Shown here in pieces: positions 42,050-51,761 of a stretch of 64,000 bases of DNA. A program made the translations under genes and the position numbers. The stretch covers positions 124,001 through 188,000 of the forward strand of contig NZ_JAWDIR010000022.1 of the NCBI RefSeq assembly GCF_046156265.1. Direction: 5' to 3'. Within the stretch, counting starts at the first letter, position 1; the number at the start of each line of letters is the position of its first letter. Below the pieces are notes generated by a model that worked only from the letters and a program-made list of their open reading frames with translations, did not search any database and was not told where the DNA came from. The DNA comes from CAMDHY01 sp046156265 (GTDB taxonomy: Bacteria > Pseudomonadota > Alphaproteobacteria > Rhizobiales > Segnochrobactraceae).

Positions 42050-43249
42050 GTGAAGAAGAGCCTATTCCTCAGTGCCATGCTGTGCGGGGCCCTGGCCCTC
42101 GGCGCACCGCGGGCGGCAACGGCCGCGGACGACATCACCATCGGCATGGCGGTCGCCTATTCCGGCTGGATGGAGGCCTATGACGGCGAGGCCGCGAAGA
42201 TGGCCGAGCTGTGGATCGAGCAGACCAACGCCGCCGGCGGCCTGCTCGGCAAGCAGATCAAGGTCATCACCGCCGACACCAAGACGGACCGCGTCGAGGG
42301 CGCCAAGGCGGGCAAGCAGCTGATCGACGAGGGTGCCAACCTCCTGCTCGTCTCCGCCGACTACGACTACGGCGCGCCGGCGGCGCTGCAGGCCCAGAAG
42401 GCGGGCGTCGTCTCCGTCTTCCTCGGCGCCTCGGATCCGAAGGCGGGCGTGCTCGGCGTCGGGCCGTTGTCGTTCACCGCCAACAACGCCGGCCAGCTCG
42501 AAGGCGCCACGATGGGCGACTGGGGCTACGAGAAGAAGGGCGTTCGCAAGGGCTACGTTCTTCTCGACGAGACGATCGAATACAACAAGTCGGTCTGCGC
42601 TGGCTACGAGTGGATCTTCCCGATCAAGGGCGGCGAGATCGTCGGCAAGGACACCTTCAAGGGTCTCGATCCGACCATCTCCTCGCAGATCACGCGCCTG
42701 AGCGACGCGATCCGCACCGGTGGCGTCGATCACATCATGCTGTGCTCGACCAATCCGGGCGCTGCCAGCTCTTTGCGCCAGCTGCGCGCCGCCGGCATCG
42801 ATCTGCCGGTCTTCGCCGCCACCGCCATGGACGGGACCTACTGGCTGAACTCCACCCCCGGCCTGAAGGACTTCTACCTGCCCGTCCAGGCGCTGACCGT
42901 CGACGACACGCGCGCGGAGGTGAACGAGCTCACCGCCGCCTTCGAGAAGAAGTTCGGCAAGCCGCCGACCACCCAGTACGCCTACCCGATCTACGCCTTC
43001 CTGCAGCTCTGGGCGCAGGCCGTCACCAAGGCCGGCACCACCGACGCGGGCCCGGTCGTGGCGGAGCTCAACACCTACACCAACGCCCCCACCATCCTCG
43101 GCCCGCGCACCTTCTCGCCGAAGCTGCACGTGCAGACCGACATGCCGATGATCGTCGTCTCCTATGGCGACGACAAGCGCCTGCCGGTCGAGGAGTGGCG
43201 GATCAAGGAGACGATCCCCGAGGCCGTCCTCTACCGCCTGAAGCAGTAG
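42050..43249 (+). CDS. Liv-type ABC transporter periplasmic binding protein 2
   Basis: 399 residues from GTG 42050, with GGAGGGG upstream. A classic Sec signal (KKSLFLSAMLCGALALG, cut after ATAA or nearby) precedes a Peripla_BP_6 fold: ITIGMAVAYSGWMEAYDGEAA, WIEQTNAAGGLLGKQIKVI and a DEGANLLLVSADYDYG segment. A different ligand from binding protein 1 is expected, as the two are diverged. First gene of the second transporter operon; a perfect 14-bp hairpin follows its stop. Confidence 0.9.
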   Translation: MKKSLFLSAMLCGALALGAPRAATAADDITIGMAVAYSGWMEAYDGEAAKMAELWIEQTNAAGGLLGKQIKVITADTKTDRVEGAKAGKQLIDEGANLLLVSADYDYGAPAALQAQKAGVVSVFLGASDPKAGVLGVGPLSFTANNAGQLEGATMGDWGYEKKGVRKGYVLLDETIEYNKSVCAGYEWIFPIKGGEIVGKDTFKGLDPTISSQITRLSDAIRTGGVDHIMLCSTNPGAASSLRQLRAAGIDLPVFAATAMDGTYWLNSTPGLKDFYLPVQALTVDDTRAEVNELTAAFEKKFGKPPTTQYAYPIYAFLQLWAQAVTKAGTTDAGPVVAELNTYTNAPTILGPRTFSPKLHVQTDMPMIVVSYGDDKRLPVEEWRIKETIPEAVLYRLKQ

Positions 43250-43256
43250 CCGAAAC

Positions 43257-43289
43257 GGCGCCGGCCGGGCAGACCGCCCGGCCGGCGCC
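43257..43289 (+). promoter_or_regulatory. Perfect 14-bp intercistronic hairpin
   Basis: GGCGCCGGCCGGGC-AGACC-GCCCGGCCGGCGCC, without a T-run, directly after the binding-protein gene. The same position as the hairpin in transporter 1; probably protects the upstream mRNA. Confidence 0.65.
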
Positions 43290-43325
43290 TCGCCTGTGCT
43301 CCCGTTCCTGGCCGAAAGGCGCGCG

Positions 43326-44102
43326 ATGATCCAGTCCTACGTCGAGCCCGCAGCCCACTCCATCGACCGCAGCCGCACCAATGCCGCGACGCTGGCGGTG
43401 GAAGGCGTCTCGGTGCTCTTCCAGGGCCTCGCCGCCATCTCCGACGTCAGCCTCACCGTCAACCGGCACGAGGTCTTCGGCCTGATCGGCCCGAACGGCG
43501 CCGGCAAGACCACCCTCGTCAACTGCCTCACCGGCTTCCAGCGCCCGACCTCCGGCCGGATTCTGATTGGCGGCGAGGACACCTCCGGCTGGCCCGCCGC
43601 CCGCTTTCGCGAGCGCGGCGTCGCCCGCACCTTCCAGGCCGGCCGCCTGTTCAAGGACATGACAGTCTCGGAGAACGTCGAGGTCACCGGCACCGGCCTC
43701 GGGCTCGGTCTGCGCTCGGCGCGCGAGCACGCCCGTGCCCTGCTCGACTGGATCGGCCTCTCCGACAAGATGCAGCTCCCCGCCGGCGCGCTCGCCTACA
43801 CCGATCAGCGCCGCCTCGGCATCGCCCGGGCGCTCGTACTGTCGCCCGCCTTCATCCTCCTCGACGAGCCGGCCGCCGGCATGTCCGACGCCGAGTGCGA
43901 GGATCTGAACGAGCTCGTCGCCGCCATTCCGCAGCTGTTCACCTGCGGCGTGCTGCTCATCGAGCACAACATGCGCGTCGTCATGGGCATCAGCCACCGC
44001 ATCCATGTGCTCGACGGCGGCAAGACCATCGCCGAGGGCACGCCGGAGGAAATTCAGCGCCACGAGGCGGTGCTCGCCGCCTATCTCGGCATGGACGCGT
44101 GA
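43326..44102 (+). CDS. livG: Liv-type ABC ATPase, LivG
   Basis: 258 residues from ATG 43326. Walker A GPNGAGKTT near residue 57, GVARTFQAGRLF Q-loop region near 96, signature-like ALAYTDQRRLGIARAL near 150 (lacking LSGG, normal for LivG), Walker B FILLDEPAAGMSD near 178 and switch IEHNM. Powers uptake together with LivF. Lies 10 bp before LivF. Confidence 0.92.
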   Translation: MIQSYVEPAAHSIDRSRTNAATLAVEGVSVLFQGLAAISDVSLTVNRHEVFGLIGPNGAGKTTLVNCLTGFQRPTSGRILIGGEDTSGWPAARFRERGVARTFQAGRLFKDMTVSENVEVTGTGLGLGLRSAREHARALLDWIGLSDKMQLPAGALAYTDQRRLGIARALVLSPAFILLDEPAAGMSDAECEDLNELVAAIPQLFTCGVLLIEHNMRVVMGISHRIHVLDGGKTIAEGTPEEIQRHEAVLAAYLGMDA

Positions 44103-44112
44103 GGCGGCCCCG

Positions 44113-44865
44113 ATGACCACGCTCCTCGAGATCGATCGCATCAACGTCCGCTACGGCAACCTCGTCGCGCTGCGCGACGTCTCCCTCACCGTCGCCGAGG
44201 GCGAAGTCGTCTGCATCATCGGCCCGAACGGTGCCGGCAAGTCGACGACGCTCGCCGCCATCGCCGGCGGCGTCACCCCCTTCTCCGGCGACATCCGCCT
44301 GTCCGGCGAGTCGATCCTCGGCCGGCAGCCCGAGCAGATCGCCCGTCTCGGCCTGTCGCTGGTGCCCGAGGGCCGCCACGTCTTCGGTACGCTGACGGTC
44401 GAGGAGAACCTCAAGATCGGCGGCTTCGTGCAGGGCGACCGCTCCGCCGCCAAGGCCGACCTCGAGCGCATGCTCACCCTCTTCCCGCGGCTCGCCGAGC
44501 GCCGCCACATGCCCGCCGGCCGGCTCTCCGGCGGCGAGCAGCAGATGCTGGTGGTGGCGCGCGCCGTGATGACGCGGCCGCGGCTCCTCCTCGTCGACGA
44601 GCCCTCCCTCGGCCTCGCCCCGCGCATCGTCGACCAGATCTACGAGATGCTGCTCGACCTGCGCCAGCGCGCCAACCTGACGCTGCTCATCAACGAGCAG
44701 AGCTCCAACCGCATCCTCAAGCACGCCGACCGCATCTACGTGCTGCGCGGCGCCCGCATCCAGCTCGAGGGCACCGCCGCCGAGCTCCAGGACGGCGAGG
44801 CGATCCGCAGCGCCTATTTCGGCTTCGAGGACGGCGCGACCGCCAAGGCGGAGATCCCGGCATGA
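44113..44865 (+). CDS. livF: Liv-type ABC ATPase, LivF
   Basis: 250 residues. RINVRYGNLVALRDVSL, Walker A GPNGAGKST near 36, LVPEGRHVFGTLTVEENL near 88, signature LSGGEQQMLVVARAV near 140, Walker B LLLVDEPSLGLAP and a NEQSS switch variant instead of the common VEQN. The stop overlaps LivH's start (44862-44865). Confidence 0.92.
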   Translation: MTTLLEIDRINVRYGNLVALRDVSLTVAEGEVVCIIGPNGAGKSTTLAAIAGGVTPFSGDIRLSGESILGRQPEQIARLGLSLVPEGRHVFGTLTVEENLKIGGFVQGDRSAAKADLERMLTLFPRLAERRHMPAGRLSGGEQQMLVVARAVMTRPRLLLVDEPSLGLAPRIVDQIYEMLLDLRQRANLTLLINEQSSNRILKHADRIYVLRGARIQLEGTAAELQDGEAIRSAYFGFEDGATAKAEIPA

Positions 44866-45776
44866 TCCAGTTCATCCAGAACCTCATCGACGCGGTCGCG
44901 CTCGGCAGCATCTACGCCCTGGTGGCCCTCGGCGTCGGGCTGCTGTTCGGCATCCTCCGCCTCATCAACTTCGCCCACGGCGACTACATCACCATCGGCG
45001 CCTACGCGCTCATCGTGCCCTCCGCCGACGTCACGGCGCGGCTCCTGATCGGCGACTGGCCGTGGCCGGTGCTGATCCCGACGATCTGCCTGATCGTCGT
45101 CATCGCCGCCCTCCTGACCGACGCGGCGGTGTTCCGCCCGCTCCGCCGCGCCACTTCGCCGACGCTGATGATCGCCTCGTTCGCGGTGAGCTACATCATC
45201 CAGAACGGCGTGCTGATGGCCTACGGCTCGCGGCCGAAGTCGGTCGATCTGTGGAGCGGCGCCAACAGCCAGGTGTTCATCGGCGACCTGCGGGTGCCGA
45301 TGCTGCAGCTCATCACCCTCGCCGTCACCCTCGTCCTGATGGTCGCCGTGACGCTGTTCCTGCGGCGCACCTCCTACGGCATCCAGATGCGCGCCGCCGC
45401 CGAGGACTTTCGCATGGCGCAATATCTCGGCGTGCGCGGCAACGTCGTCATCGGCATCGCCTTCGCCGTCTCCGGCATCCTCGCCGGCGTGGTGTCGCTC
45501 CTCTACACGACCCAGTCCGGCTCGCTCAGCCACGTCATGGGCGTACCGCTCGCCCTCTTCGCCTTCGTCGCCGTCGTCGTCGGCGGCATGGGCAGTCTGG
45601 TCGGAGCGGTCGTCGGTGGGTTCGTCATCGGCATCACGGTGACGATGCTGCAGGCCTACCTGCCGCCGGACCTGCGCGCCTTCCGCGATGCCTTCGCCTT
45701 CGCCTTCGTCATCCTCGTGCTGCTCGTCAGGCCCGCAGGCCTGGTGCCGTCGCGCAGCACCTTCGAACGCGTCTGA
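44862..45776 (+). CDS. livH: Liv-type ABC permease, LivH
   Basis: 304 residues, about eight hydrophobic segments. LivH features: LGSIYALVALGVGLLFGILR, RLINFAHGDYITIGAYAL and RAAAEDFRMAQYLG (the EAA-like loop), then VVVGGMGSLVGAVVGGFVIG. ATGA overlap with LivF. Inner membrane. Confidence 0.92.
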   Translation: MIQFIQNLIDAVALGSIYALVALGVGLLFGILRLINFAHGDYITIGAYALIVPSADVTARLLIGDWPWPVLIPTICLIVVIAALLTDAAVFRPLRRATSPTLMIASFAVSYIIQNGVLMAYGSRPKSVDLWSGANSQVFIGDLRVPMLQLITLAVTLVLMVAVTLFLRRTSYGIQMRAAAEDFRMAQYLGVRGNVVIGIAFAVSGILAGVVSLLYTTQSGSLSHVMGVPLALFAFVAVVVGGMGSLVGAVVGGFVIGITVTMLQAYLPPDLRAFRDAFAFAFVILVLLVRPAGLVPSRSTFERV

Positions 45777-45808
45777 GTGCCTCCCTGGGAACGCCCGGAG
45801 ACCGCCGC

Positions 45809-46894
45809 ATGCCCCTCAGCCGAGCCCTCGCCCGCCACCAGACGCCCGCTGTGCTGATCGCGCTGCTGGCGATCATCGCCTGCCTCAGCCTCGTCGGGCA
45901 AAGCGATGCCCTGCACGTGACGCTGACGGAGATGTTCATCCGCGTCGTGGTGGTCGTCGGGCTCTACGTCTTCATCGGCAACTCCGGCATCATCTCCTTC
46001 GGCCAGATCGGCTTCATGTGCATCGGCGCCTATGCCGCCGCCTGGGCGACCGCCGAGCCGACCTTCAAGCAGATCATGCTGCAGGGCCTGCCGGTGTTCC
46101 TGCAGGAGGCGCAGTACCCGTTCCTCGGCGCCATGGCCGGCGCGATGGTGCTGCCGGCGGCGGTGGCGCTGATCCTCGGCTTTGCGATCATGCGGCTCTC
46201 CGGCACCGCCGCCTCGATCGCCACGTTCGCCTTCCTGATCATCGTCAACAGCGTCTACTCGAACTGGGACTCCGTCACCGCCGGCGTCTCCTCCATCATC
46301 GGCATCCCGACCGTCGTCGGGCCGTGGACGGCCTATGTCTTCGCCGCGGTGGCGATCGTCGTCGCCTACCTGTTCCAGGTCTCGCGCATCGGCCTGATGC
46401 TGCGCGCCTCGCGTGACGACGAGGTGGCCGCACGCGCCTCCGCCGTGCACGTGCTCCGGATGCGGCTGGCCGCCTTCGTGCTGAGTGCTGCCCTCGTCGG
46501 CCTCGGTGGCGGCCTCTACGCCCAGTTCCTCGGCATCCTGACCGTTGACCCCTTCTACCTCAGCCTCTCCTTCATCACGCTCGCGATGCTGGTCGTCGGC
46601 GGCATGTTCAGCCTGACGGGCGCCGTCGTCGGCGTCGTCGTGGTGACGGCGGTCGTCGAGATCCTGCGGGCGCTCGAGCGCGGCGTCGGCCTCGGCGACA
46701 CCGCCTTCTCGCTGCCGAGCGGCAGCCAGGAGATCGGCCTTGGCGTCGTCATGGCGCTGATCCTGATCTTCCGGCCGTCCGGCCTCGCCCGCGGCAAGGA
46801 GATCCGGCTGTTCCGCGCCGCGCCAGACGCCCCTCCCGCAGCCGTGCCGGACGCTGCCCTGCAGCTCTCCGAAAGCCCAACCAGTGCCCGCTAG
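45809..46894 (+). CDS. livM: Liv-type ABC permease, LivM
   Basis: 361 residues from ATG 45809 (CGGAG upstream). LivM features: VGLYVFIGNSGIISFGQIGF, MCIGAYAAAW, LRASRDDEVAARASAVHV loop and VVGGMFSLTGAVVGVVVV. Completes the second transporter, whose subunits are all separate, unlike transporter 1. Followed by the aminotransferase after 24 bp. Confidence 0.92.
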   Translation: MPLSRALARHQTPAVLIALLAIIACLSLVGQSDALHVTLTEMFIRVVVVVGLYVFIGNSGIISFGQIGFMCIGAYAAAWATAEPTFKQIMLQGLPVFLQEAQYPFLGAMAGAMVLPAAVALILGFAIMRLSGTAASIATFAFLIIVNSVYSNWDSVTAGVSSIIGIPTVVGPWTAYVFAAVAIVVAYLFQVSRIGLMLRASRDDEVAARASAVHVLRMRLAAFVLSAALVGLGGGLYAQFLGILTVDPFYLSLSFITLAMLVVGGMFSLTGAVVGVVVVTAVVEILRALERGVGLGDTAFSLPSGSQEIGLGVVMALILIFRPSGLARGKEIRLFRAAPDAPPAAVPDAALQLSESPTSAR

Positions 46895-46918
46895 AAGGCA
46901 CCCATCGAGGAGGCGAGC

Positions 46919-47857
46919 ATGAACGCCGCACCCCCGCCGAACCGCTTCGCCGCCGGCGCCGCCTACATCGACGGCCGCTACATGCCGGTCGGCGAGGCGG
47001 CCATCCCGATCACCGACTGGGGCTATCGCCGCTCCGACGTCACCTACGACGTCGTCGGCGTCCGCGACGGCGCCTTCTTCCGCCTCGACGACCACCTCGC
47101 CCGCTTCCGCGCCTCGATGAACGCCTTCCGCTTCGCCCCGGCTGAGACAGACGACGACATCCGCGCGATCCTGCACCGCCTCGTCGCGATGACCGGCCTG
47201 CGCGACGCCTACGTGGCGATGGACTGCCTGCGCGGCCGGCCGCCCGCCGGCGTGCCCTACCACCCGGCCTATTCGCGCAACTACATCGCCGCCTTCGCCA
47301 TCCCCTGGGTGACGCTCCTGAAGCCCGAGCAGATGGCCCGCGGCGCCCACCTCGTCATCGCCGAGACGCTGCGCATTCCCGCCGGCTCCGTCGACCCGAA
47401 GGCGAAGAACTTCCACTGGGCCGATCTGACGCGCGGCCAGTTCGAGGCGCACGACCGCGGCGCCGACTTCTGCATCCTGCTCGACGAGAACGGCAACGTC
47501 ACCGAGGGCCCGGGCTTCAACGTCTTCGCCGTCCGCGACGGCCGCATCGCCACGCCGGATGCCGGCGTGCTGGAGGGCCTCACCCGCCAGTCCGTGCTGG
47601 AGCTCTGCGAACACCTCGGCCTGCCGATCGAGGTCCGGCCGGTGCCGGCCGACGAACTGCGCGAGGCCGACGAGATCTTCCTCTCCACCACCGCCGGCGG
47701 CGTCATGCCGGCGTCCCGCATCGACGGCCGCCGCATGGGCAACGACCGCCCCGGCCCGATCTCGCAGCGTGTGCAGGACGCCTACTGGGCCCGCCGCGCC
47801 GAAGGCTGGCACGCGACGCCGGTCGACTACTCCCTCGCCGAGCCGGCCCACGTCTGA
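46919..47857 (+). CDS. Class IV aminotransferase (branched-chain/D-amino-acid type)
   Basis: 312 residues. PLP fold type IV: AAIPITDWGYRRSDVTYDVVG near 28, a DPKAKNFHWADL segment with the probable PLP lysine at 163, and TEGPGFNVFAVRDGRIATP with phosphate- and cofactor-binding residues near 194, then LEGLTRQSVLELCEHLGL. Transfers an amino group between an amino acid and a 2-oxo acid. ATG 46919 is preceded by GAGGAGGCGAGC. In the transporter-HyuAB operon it may handle the amino acid released from the imported compound. Confidence 0.88.
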   Translation: MNAAPPPNRFAAGAAYIDGRYMPVGEAAIPITDWGYRRSDVTYDVVGVRDGAFFRLDDHLARFRASMNAFRFAPAETDDDIRAILHRLVAMTGLRDAYVAMDCLRGRPPAGVPYHPAYSRNYIAAFAIPWVTLLKPEQMARGAHLVIAETLRIPAGSVDPKAKNFHWADLTRGQFEAHDRGADFCILLDENGNVTEGPGFNVFAVRDGRIATPDAGVLEGLTRQSVLELCEHLGLPIEVRPVPADELREADEIFLSTTAGGVMPASRIDGRRMGNDRPGPISQRVQDAYWARRAEGWHATPVDYSLAEPAHV

Positions 47858-47900
47858 CCGCGCCGCATCATTCCTCACGCCGATCGAGAGCAAGAAAATC

Positions 47901-49919
47901 ATGGGCTACAGACTGGGCATCGATATTGGCGGCACCTTCACGGACTTCGTCGCCTACGACGAACAGAACCGGGCGCTGAAGGCCTGGAAGAACCTGTCGA
48001 CGCCGCACGACCCGATCCAGGCGATCATGACGGGCCTGCGGGAGATCGAGGACTTCGACGACATCGCCGGCATCCGCCTCGGCACCACGGTGGCCACCAA
48101 CGCCCTGCTCGAGGGCAAGGGCGCCCGCGTCGCCTATGTGACGACGCGCGGCTTCCGTGACGTGCCGTTCATCGGCCGCGGCAACCGCCGCCACCACTAC
48201 GACCTCGCCTGGGTGAAGCCGAAGCCGTTCGTCATGCGCCGCGACGCGGTGGAGGTCGACGAGCGCGTCGGCCCCTCCGGCGACGTCGTCGAGCCGCTCG
48301 ACGAGGCCGGCGTCGCGGCGCTCGCCGACAGCTTCGCCGAGGCCGGCGAGATCGAGGCGATCGCCGTCGTGCTGCTGCACTCCTACCTGACGCCGGTGCA
48401 CGAGCAGCGCATCAAGGAGATCTTCGCCGAGCGCCTGCCGAACGTTCCGGTGTCGATTTCCTACGAGGTGCTTCCGAAGTGGAAGGAGCACTTCCGCTCC
48501 TCGACGACGATCTGCGACGCCTTCATCAAGCCGGTGGTCGAGCGCCAGCTCGGCTCGCTGCGCAGCCAGCTCGACGAGCACGGCGTCAAGGCGAAGGCGG
48601 TGGTGATGCGCTCGAACGGCGGCGAGATGACGCTCGAGGCCGCCACCGGCTCGCCCATCCAGATCGCCGTTTCCGGCCCGACCGGCGGCGTCATTGCGGC
48701 CAAGCGCACCGCGGAGCTGCTCGGCCTGCCGAACCTCGTCACCCTCGACATGGGCGGCACCTCGACGGACGTCTCCACCGTCGTCGACGGCAAGGAGAAG
48801 TTCACCACCGACTTCGAGATCGAGTGGGGCCGTCCGATCCAGGTGCCGATGATCGACATCCGCACCATCGGTGCCGGCGGCGGCTCGATCGCCCGCATGG
48901 ACGTCGGCGGCATGCTCGTCGTCGGCCCGGAGAGCGCCGGCGCCAACCCCGGCCCCGCCTGCTACGGCAAGGGTGGCACCAAGCCGACCGTCACCGACGC
49001 CAACGTCGTGCTCGGCCGCATCAGCGCCGCGAACTTTCTCGGCGGCGCCATGGCGCTCGACGCGGCGGCGGCGCGCGCGGCCGTCGCCCCGATCGCCGAG
49101 GCCCTCGGCCTGTCGGTCGAGGAGGCCGCCCTCGCCATCGTCCGCATCGCCAACAACAACATGGTCGGCGCCCTCCACACGGTGCTGACCGAGCAGGGCC
49201 TCGACCCGCGCGACTTCGTGCTCGTCGCCTTCGGCGGCGCCGGCCCGCCCCACGTCAGCGACCTGATGACGGAGGCGTCGATCCCGAAGGGCCTGGTGCC
49301 GAACTTCCCCGGCCAGTTCTCCGCCTTCGGCTTCACGATGGCCGACGCCCGCGTCGACCGCTATCGCACCGTCCAGCTCAACTCGCGCTTCTTCGACCGC
49401 GACCGCGCTGCCGCGGCGATGTCGGCGCTCGTCGGCGAGTGCCGGGCCGAGCTCGCCGCCCAGGGCCACCACGACGTCACCATCACGAAGAGCGTCGAGA
49501 TGCGCTATCTCGGCCAGAACTACGAGCTCGAGATCCCGACGGTCGCCGAGAGCTTTACGGACGCCGAGGTGGCCGAACTGCTCGAGACCTTCCACAGCCA
49601 GCACGACGCGCGCTTCGGCTTCCGCCTCTCCGACCACATGGAGATCGTCAACTTCCTCGTCACCGGCACCGCCCGCACGGGCGAGCTCGAGTTCCCGGTG
49701 ATCGAGGAGGCGACCGGTCCCGCCGCGTCGGTGTCGAGCCGGCCGGTGTGGTTTTCCGGCGGCTGGGTCGAGACGCCCGTCTACGTCCGCGACGACCTCA
49801 AGGCCGGGCACGCCATCCCCGGGCCGGCGCTGATCGAGGAGAACGCCTCCGTCACGGTCCTCGACCCGGCGAAGTCGCTCACCGTCGACCGCTACGGCAA
49901 CCTGCTCATCTCCGCCTGA
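47901..49919 (+). CDS. hyuA: Hydantoinase/oxoprolinase subunit A, copy 3
   Basis: 672 residues from ATG 47901. ATP-site motifs: RLGIDIGGTFTDFVAYDEQN near 4, GTTVATNALLEGKGARVAYV near 62, TLDMGGTSTDVSTVVDGKEK near 280 and GAGGGSIARMDVGGMLVVGP near 325. More like copy 1 than copy 2 in the start block. The subunit B start is 35 bp downstream with AAGGGAG. Probably acts on the ligand of transporter 2. Confidence 0.92.
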   Translation: MGYRLGIDIGGTFTDFVAYDEQNRALKAWKNLSTPHDPIQAIMTGLREIEDFDDIAGIRLGTTVATNALLEGKGARVAYVTTRGFRDVPFIGRGNRRHHYDLAWVKPKPFVMRRDAVEVDERVGPSGDVVEPLDEAGVAALADSFAEAGEIEAIAVVLLHSYLTPVHEQRIKEIFAERLPNVPVSISYEVLPKWKEHFRSSTTICDAFIKPVVERQLGSLRSQLDEHGVKAKAVVMRSNGGEMTLEAATGSPIQIAVSGPTGGVIAAKRTAELLGLPNLVTLDMGGTSTDVSTVVDGKEKFTTDFEIEWGRPIQVPMIDIRTIGAGGGSIARMDVGGMLVVGPESAGANPGPACYGKGGTKPTVTDANVVLGRISAANFLGGAMALDAAAARAAVAPIAEALGLSVEEAALAIVRIANNNMVGALHTVLTEQGLDPRDFVLVAFGGAGPPHVSDLMTEASIPKGLVPNFPGQFSAFGFTMADARVDRYRTVQLNSRFFDRDRAAAAMSALVGECRAELAAQGHHDVTITKSVEMRYLGQNYELEIPTVAESFTDAEVAELLETFHSQHDARFGFRLSDHMEIVNFLVTGTARTGELEFPVIEEATGPAASVSSRPVWFSGGWVETPVYVRDDLKAGHAIPGPALIEENASVTVLDPAKSLTVDRYGNLLISA

Positions 49920-49954
49920 CACCCGCCCCGACAAGACCGCAAGGGAGAACTCCC

Positions 49955-51658
49955 ATGGACATGGTTTCACTCAATATCGTCGGCGGCATTCTGGTGTCGA
50001 TCTGCCGGGACATGGGCGTCACGCTGATGCGCACGTCCTATTCGACGATCTTCTCCGAATCCCTCGACTTCACCTGCGGGCTGGCGCTGCCGACCGGCGA
50101 GCTCGTCGCCACCGGCGACTTCTGCCCCTCGATGATCGGCGGCATGCCGCTCCTGCTGCGCTCGTGCGTGCAGGAGATCTCGATGGACGATCTCGAGGAG
50201 GGTGACGTCATCCTCCACAACGACCCCTATCGCGGCGGCCTGCACACCCCCGAGCACACCTTCTTCAAGCCGGTGTTCGTCGATGGCTCGCTGATCGGCT
50301 TCGCGGTGGCGATCGGCCACGTCTGCGAGGTCGGCGGCATGGCGCCGGCGGGCTTCGCCGGCGAGGCGACCGAGGTCTTCCACGAGGGCCTGCGCGTGCC
50401 GCCGGTGAAGATCAAGCGCGCCGGCAAGGACGTCGACGACATCTGGCGGCTGCTGCTCGCGAACGTCCGCACCCCCCGCTACAACTACGGCGACTTCCGC
50501 GCCCTCATCGCCTCCATCGACCTCGGCGAGCGCCGCATGGCCGACCTCGCCCGCAAGCACGGCGTCGCGGAGTTCCGCGAGGCCGTCAACGCGCTGATGG
50601 ACTATTCCGAGCGGCGGATGCGCGCCGAGATCGAGCAGATTCCCGACGGGCGCTACACCTTCGAAGACTGCATGGAAGACGACGGCATCGAGGACAAGGT
50701 CTACACGATCCGCGCCGAGGTGACGGTGAAGGGCAGCGACCTCATCGTCGACTATCACGGCTCGTCGAAGCAGGCGAAGGGGCCGATCAACGGCACCCTC
50801 GGCGTCGCCCACGGCGCCGCCTACAATGCCGTGCTGCAGCTGACCGACTCGACCATCCCGAAGAACTCCGGCTGCTTCCGGCCGATCCGCGTGCTCGCCG
50901 AGCCGGGCTCGATGGTCAACGTCAACTTCCCCGGCCCCTCGGTCGGCGGCAACACCGAGACCCACTGCCGCATCGCCAACGTCGTCATGGGTGCGCTCGC
51001 CCCCGGCCTGAAGGACCGCTCCGCCGCCACCGACGGCGCCACCCACTCGAACTTCCTGTTCGGCGGCACCGACAACAAGACCGGCGAGTTCTTCTGCTGC
51101 TACGACCTGACGCCGGTCGGCTGGGGCGGCCGCAGCTTCGCCGACGGCAACAATGCGGTCGGCGGCATCAACGGCAACTGCCCGCACATCCCGGTCGAGG
51201 TGTTCGAGTACCGCTTTCCGTGGCACGTCGAGGAGTTCAAGCTCGTCGAGGGCTCGGGTGGTCCCGGCACCTTCCGCGGCGGCCTCGCCCTGTCGAAGAC
51301 GGTGCGCTGCACCGACACGCCGATGACCTTCAGCTACATGAGCGACCGCCAGAAGGTGGCCCCCTGGGGCATCCACGGCGGCCACGAAGGTGCCAAGGCG
51401 GAGCTCTTCATCAAGCGCGCCGGCAGCGACAGCTGGTTGACGATCACCCAGGCCTTCAACAAGGTTTCGCCGTCGAAATTCGCCAACGTGCCGATCGCCC
51501 CCGGCGACCGCATCCTCATCTCGTCGCCGGCCGGCGGCGGCTGGGGCCCGCCGGAGGAACGCGCCCCCGCCCGCGTCCGCGAGGACCTCGCGGACGGTTT
51601 CATCACCGAGGAGCAGGCCCGCACCGTCTACGCCGCCGCACTGGCGGCCGCCGAGTAG
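49955..51658 (+). CDS. hyuB: Hydantoinase/oxoprolinase subunit B, copy 3
   Basis: 567 residues. VSLNIVGGILVSICRDMGVTL at the start, TGDFCPSMIGGMPLLLRSC near 50, LHNDPYRGGLHTPEHTFFKPV near 88, AIGHVCEVGGMAPAGFAG near 120, a DYHGSSKQAKGPINGT segment near 265 and GSGGPGTFRGGLALSKTV near 430. Pairs with HyuA copy 3. An intergenic stretch of ~100 bp follows before the class III aminotransferase. Confidence 0.92.
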   Translation: MDMVSLNIVGGILVSICRDMGVTLMRTSYSTIFSESLDFTCGLALPTGELVATGDFCPSMIGGMPLLLRSCVQEISMDDLEEGDVILHNDPYRGGLHTPEHTFFKPVFVDGSLIGFAVAIGHVCEVGGMAPAGFAGEATEVFHEGLRVPPVKIKRAGKDVDDIWRLLLANVRTPRYNYGDFRALIASIDLGERRMADLARKHGVAEFREAVNALMDYSERRMRAEIEQIPDGRYTFEDCMEDDGIEDKVYTIRAEVTVKGSDLIVDYHGSSKQAKGPINGTLGVAHGAAYNAVLQLTDSTIPKNSGCFRPIRVLAEPGSMVNVNFPGPSVGGNTETHCRIANVVMGALAPGLKDRSAATDGATHSNFLFGGTDNKTGEFFCCYDLTPVGWGGRSFADGNNAVGGINGNCPHIPVEVFEYRFPWHVEEFKLVEGSGGPGTFRGGLALSKTVRCTDTPMTFSYMSDRQKVAPWGIHGGHEGAKAELFIKRAGSDSWLTITQAFNKVSPSKFANVPIAPGDRILISSPAGGGWGPPEERAPARVREDLADGFITEEQARTVYAAALAAAE

Positions 51659-51761
51659 AACGGGATAAACGATAGAACGCGATAGACGGTAGAACACGAC
51701 GAACCGCTCGCGGTGGCCCCGACCGCCGGAACGAGCCCCATTTCACGACGGGACAAACGCC

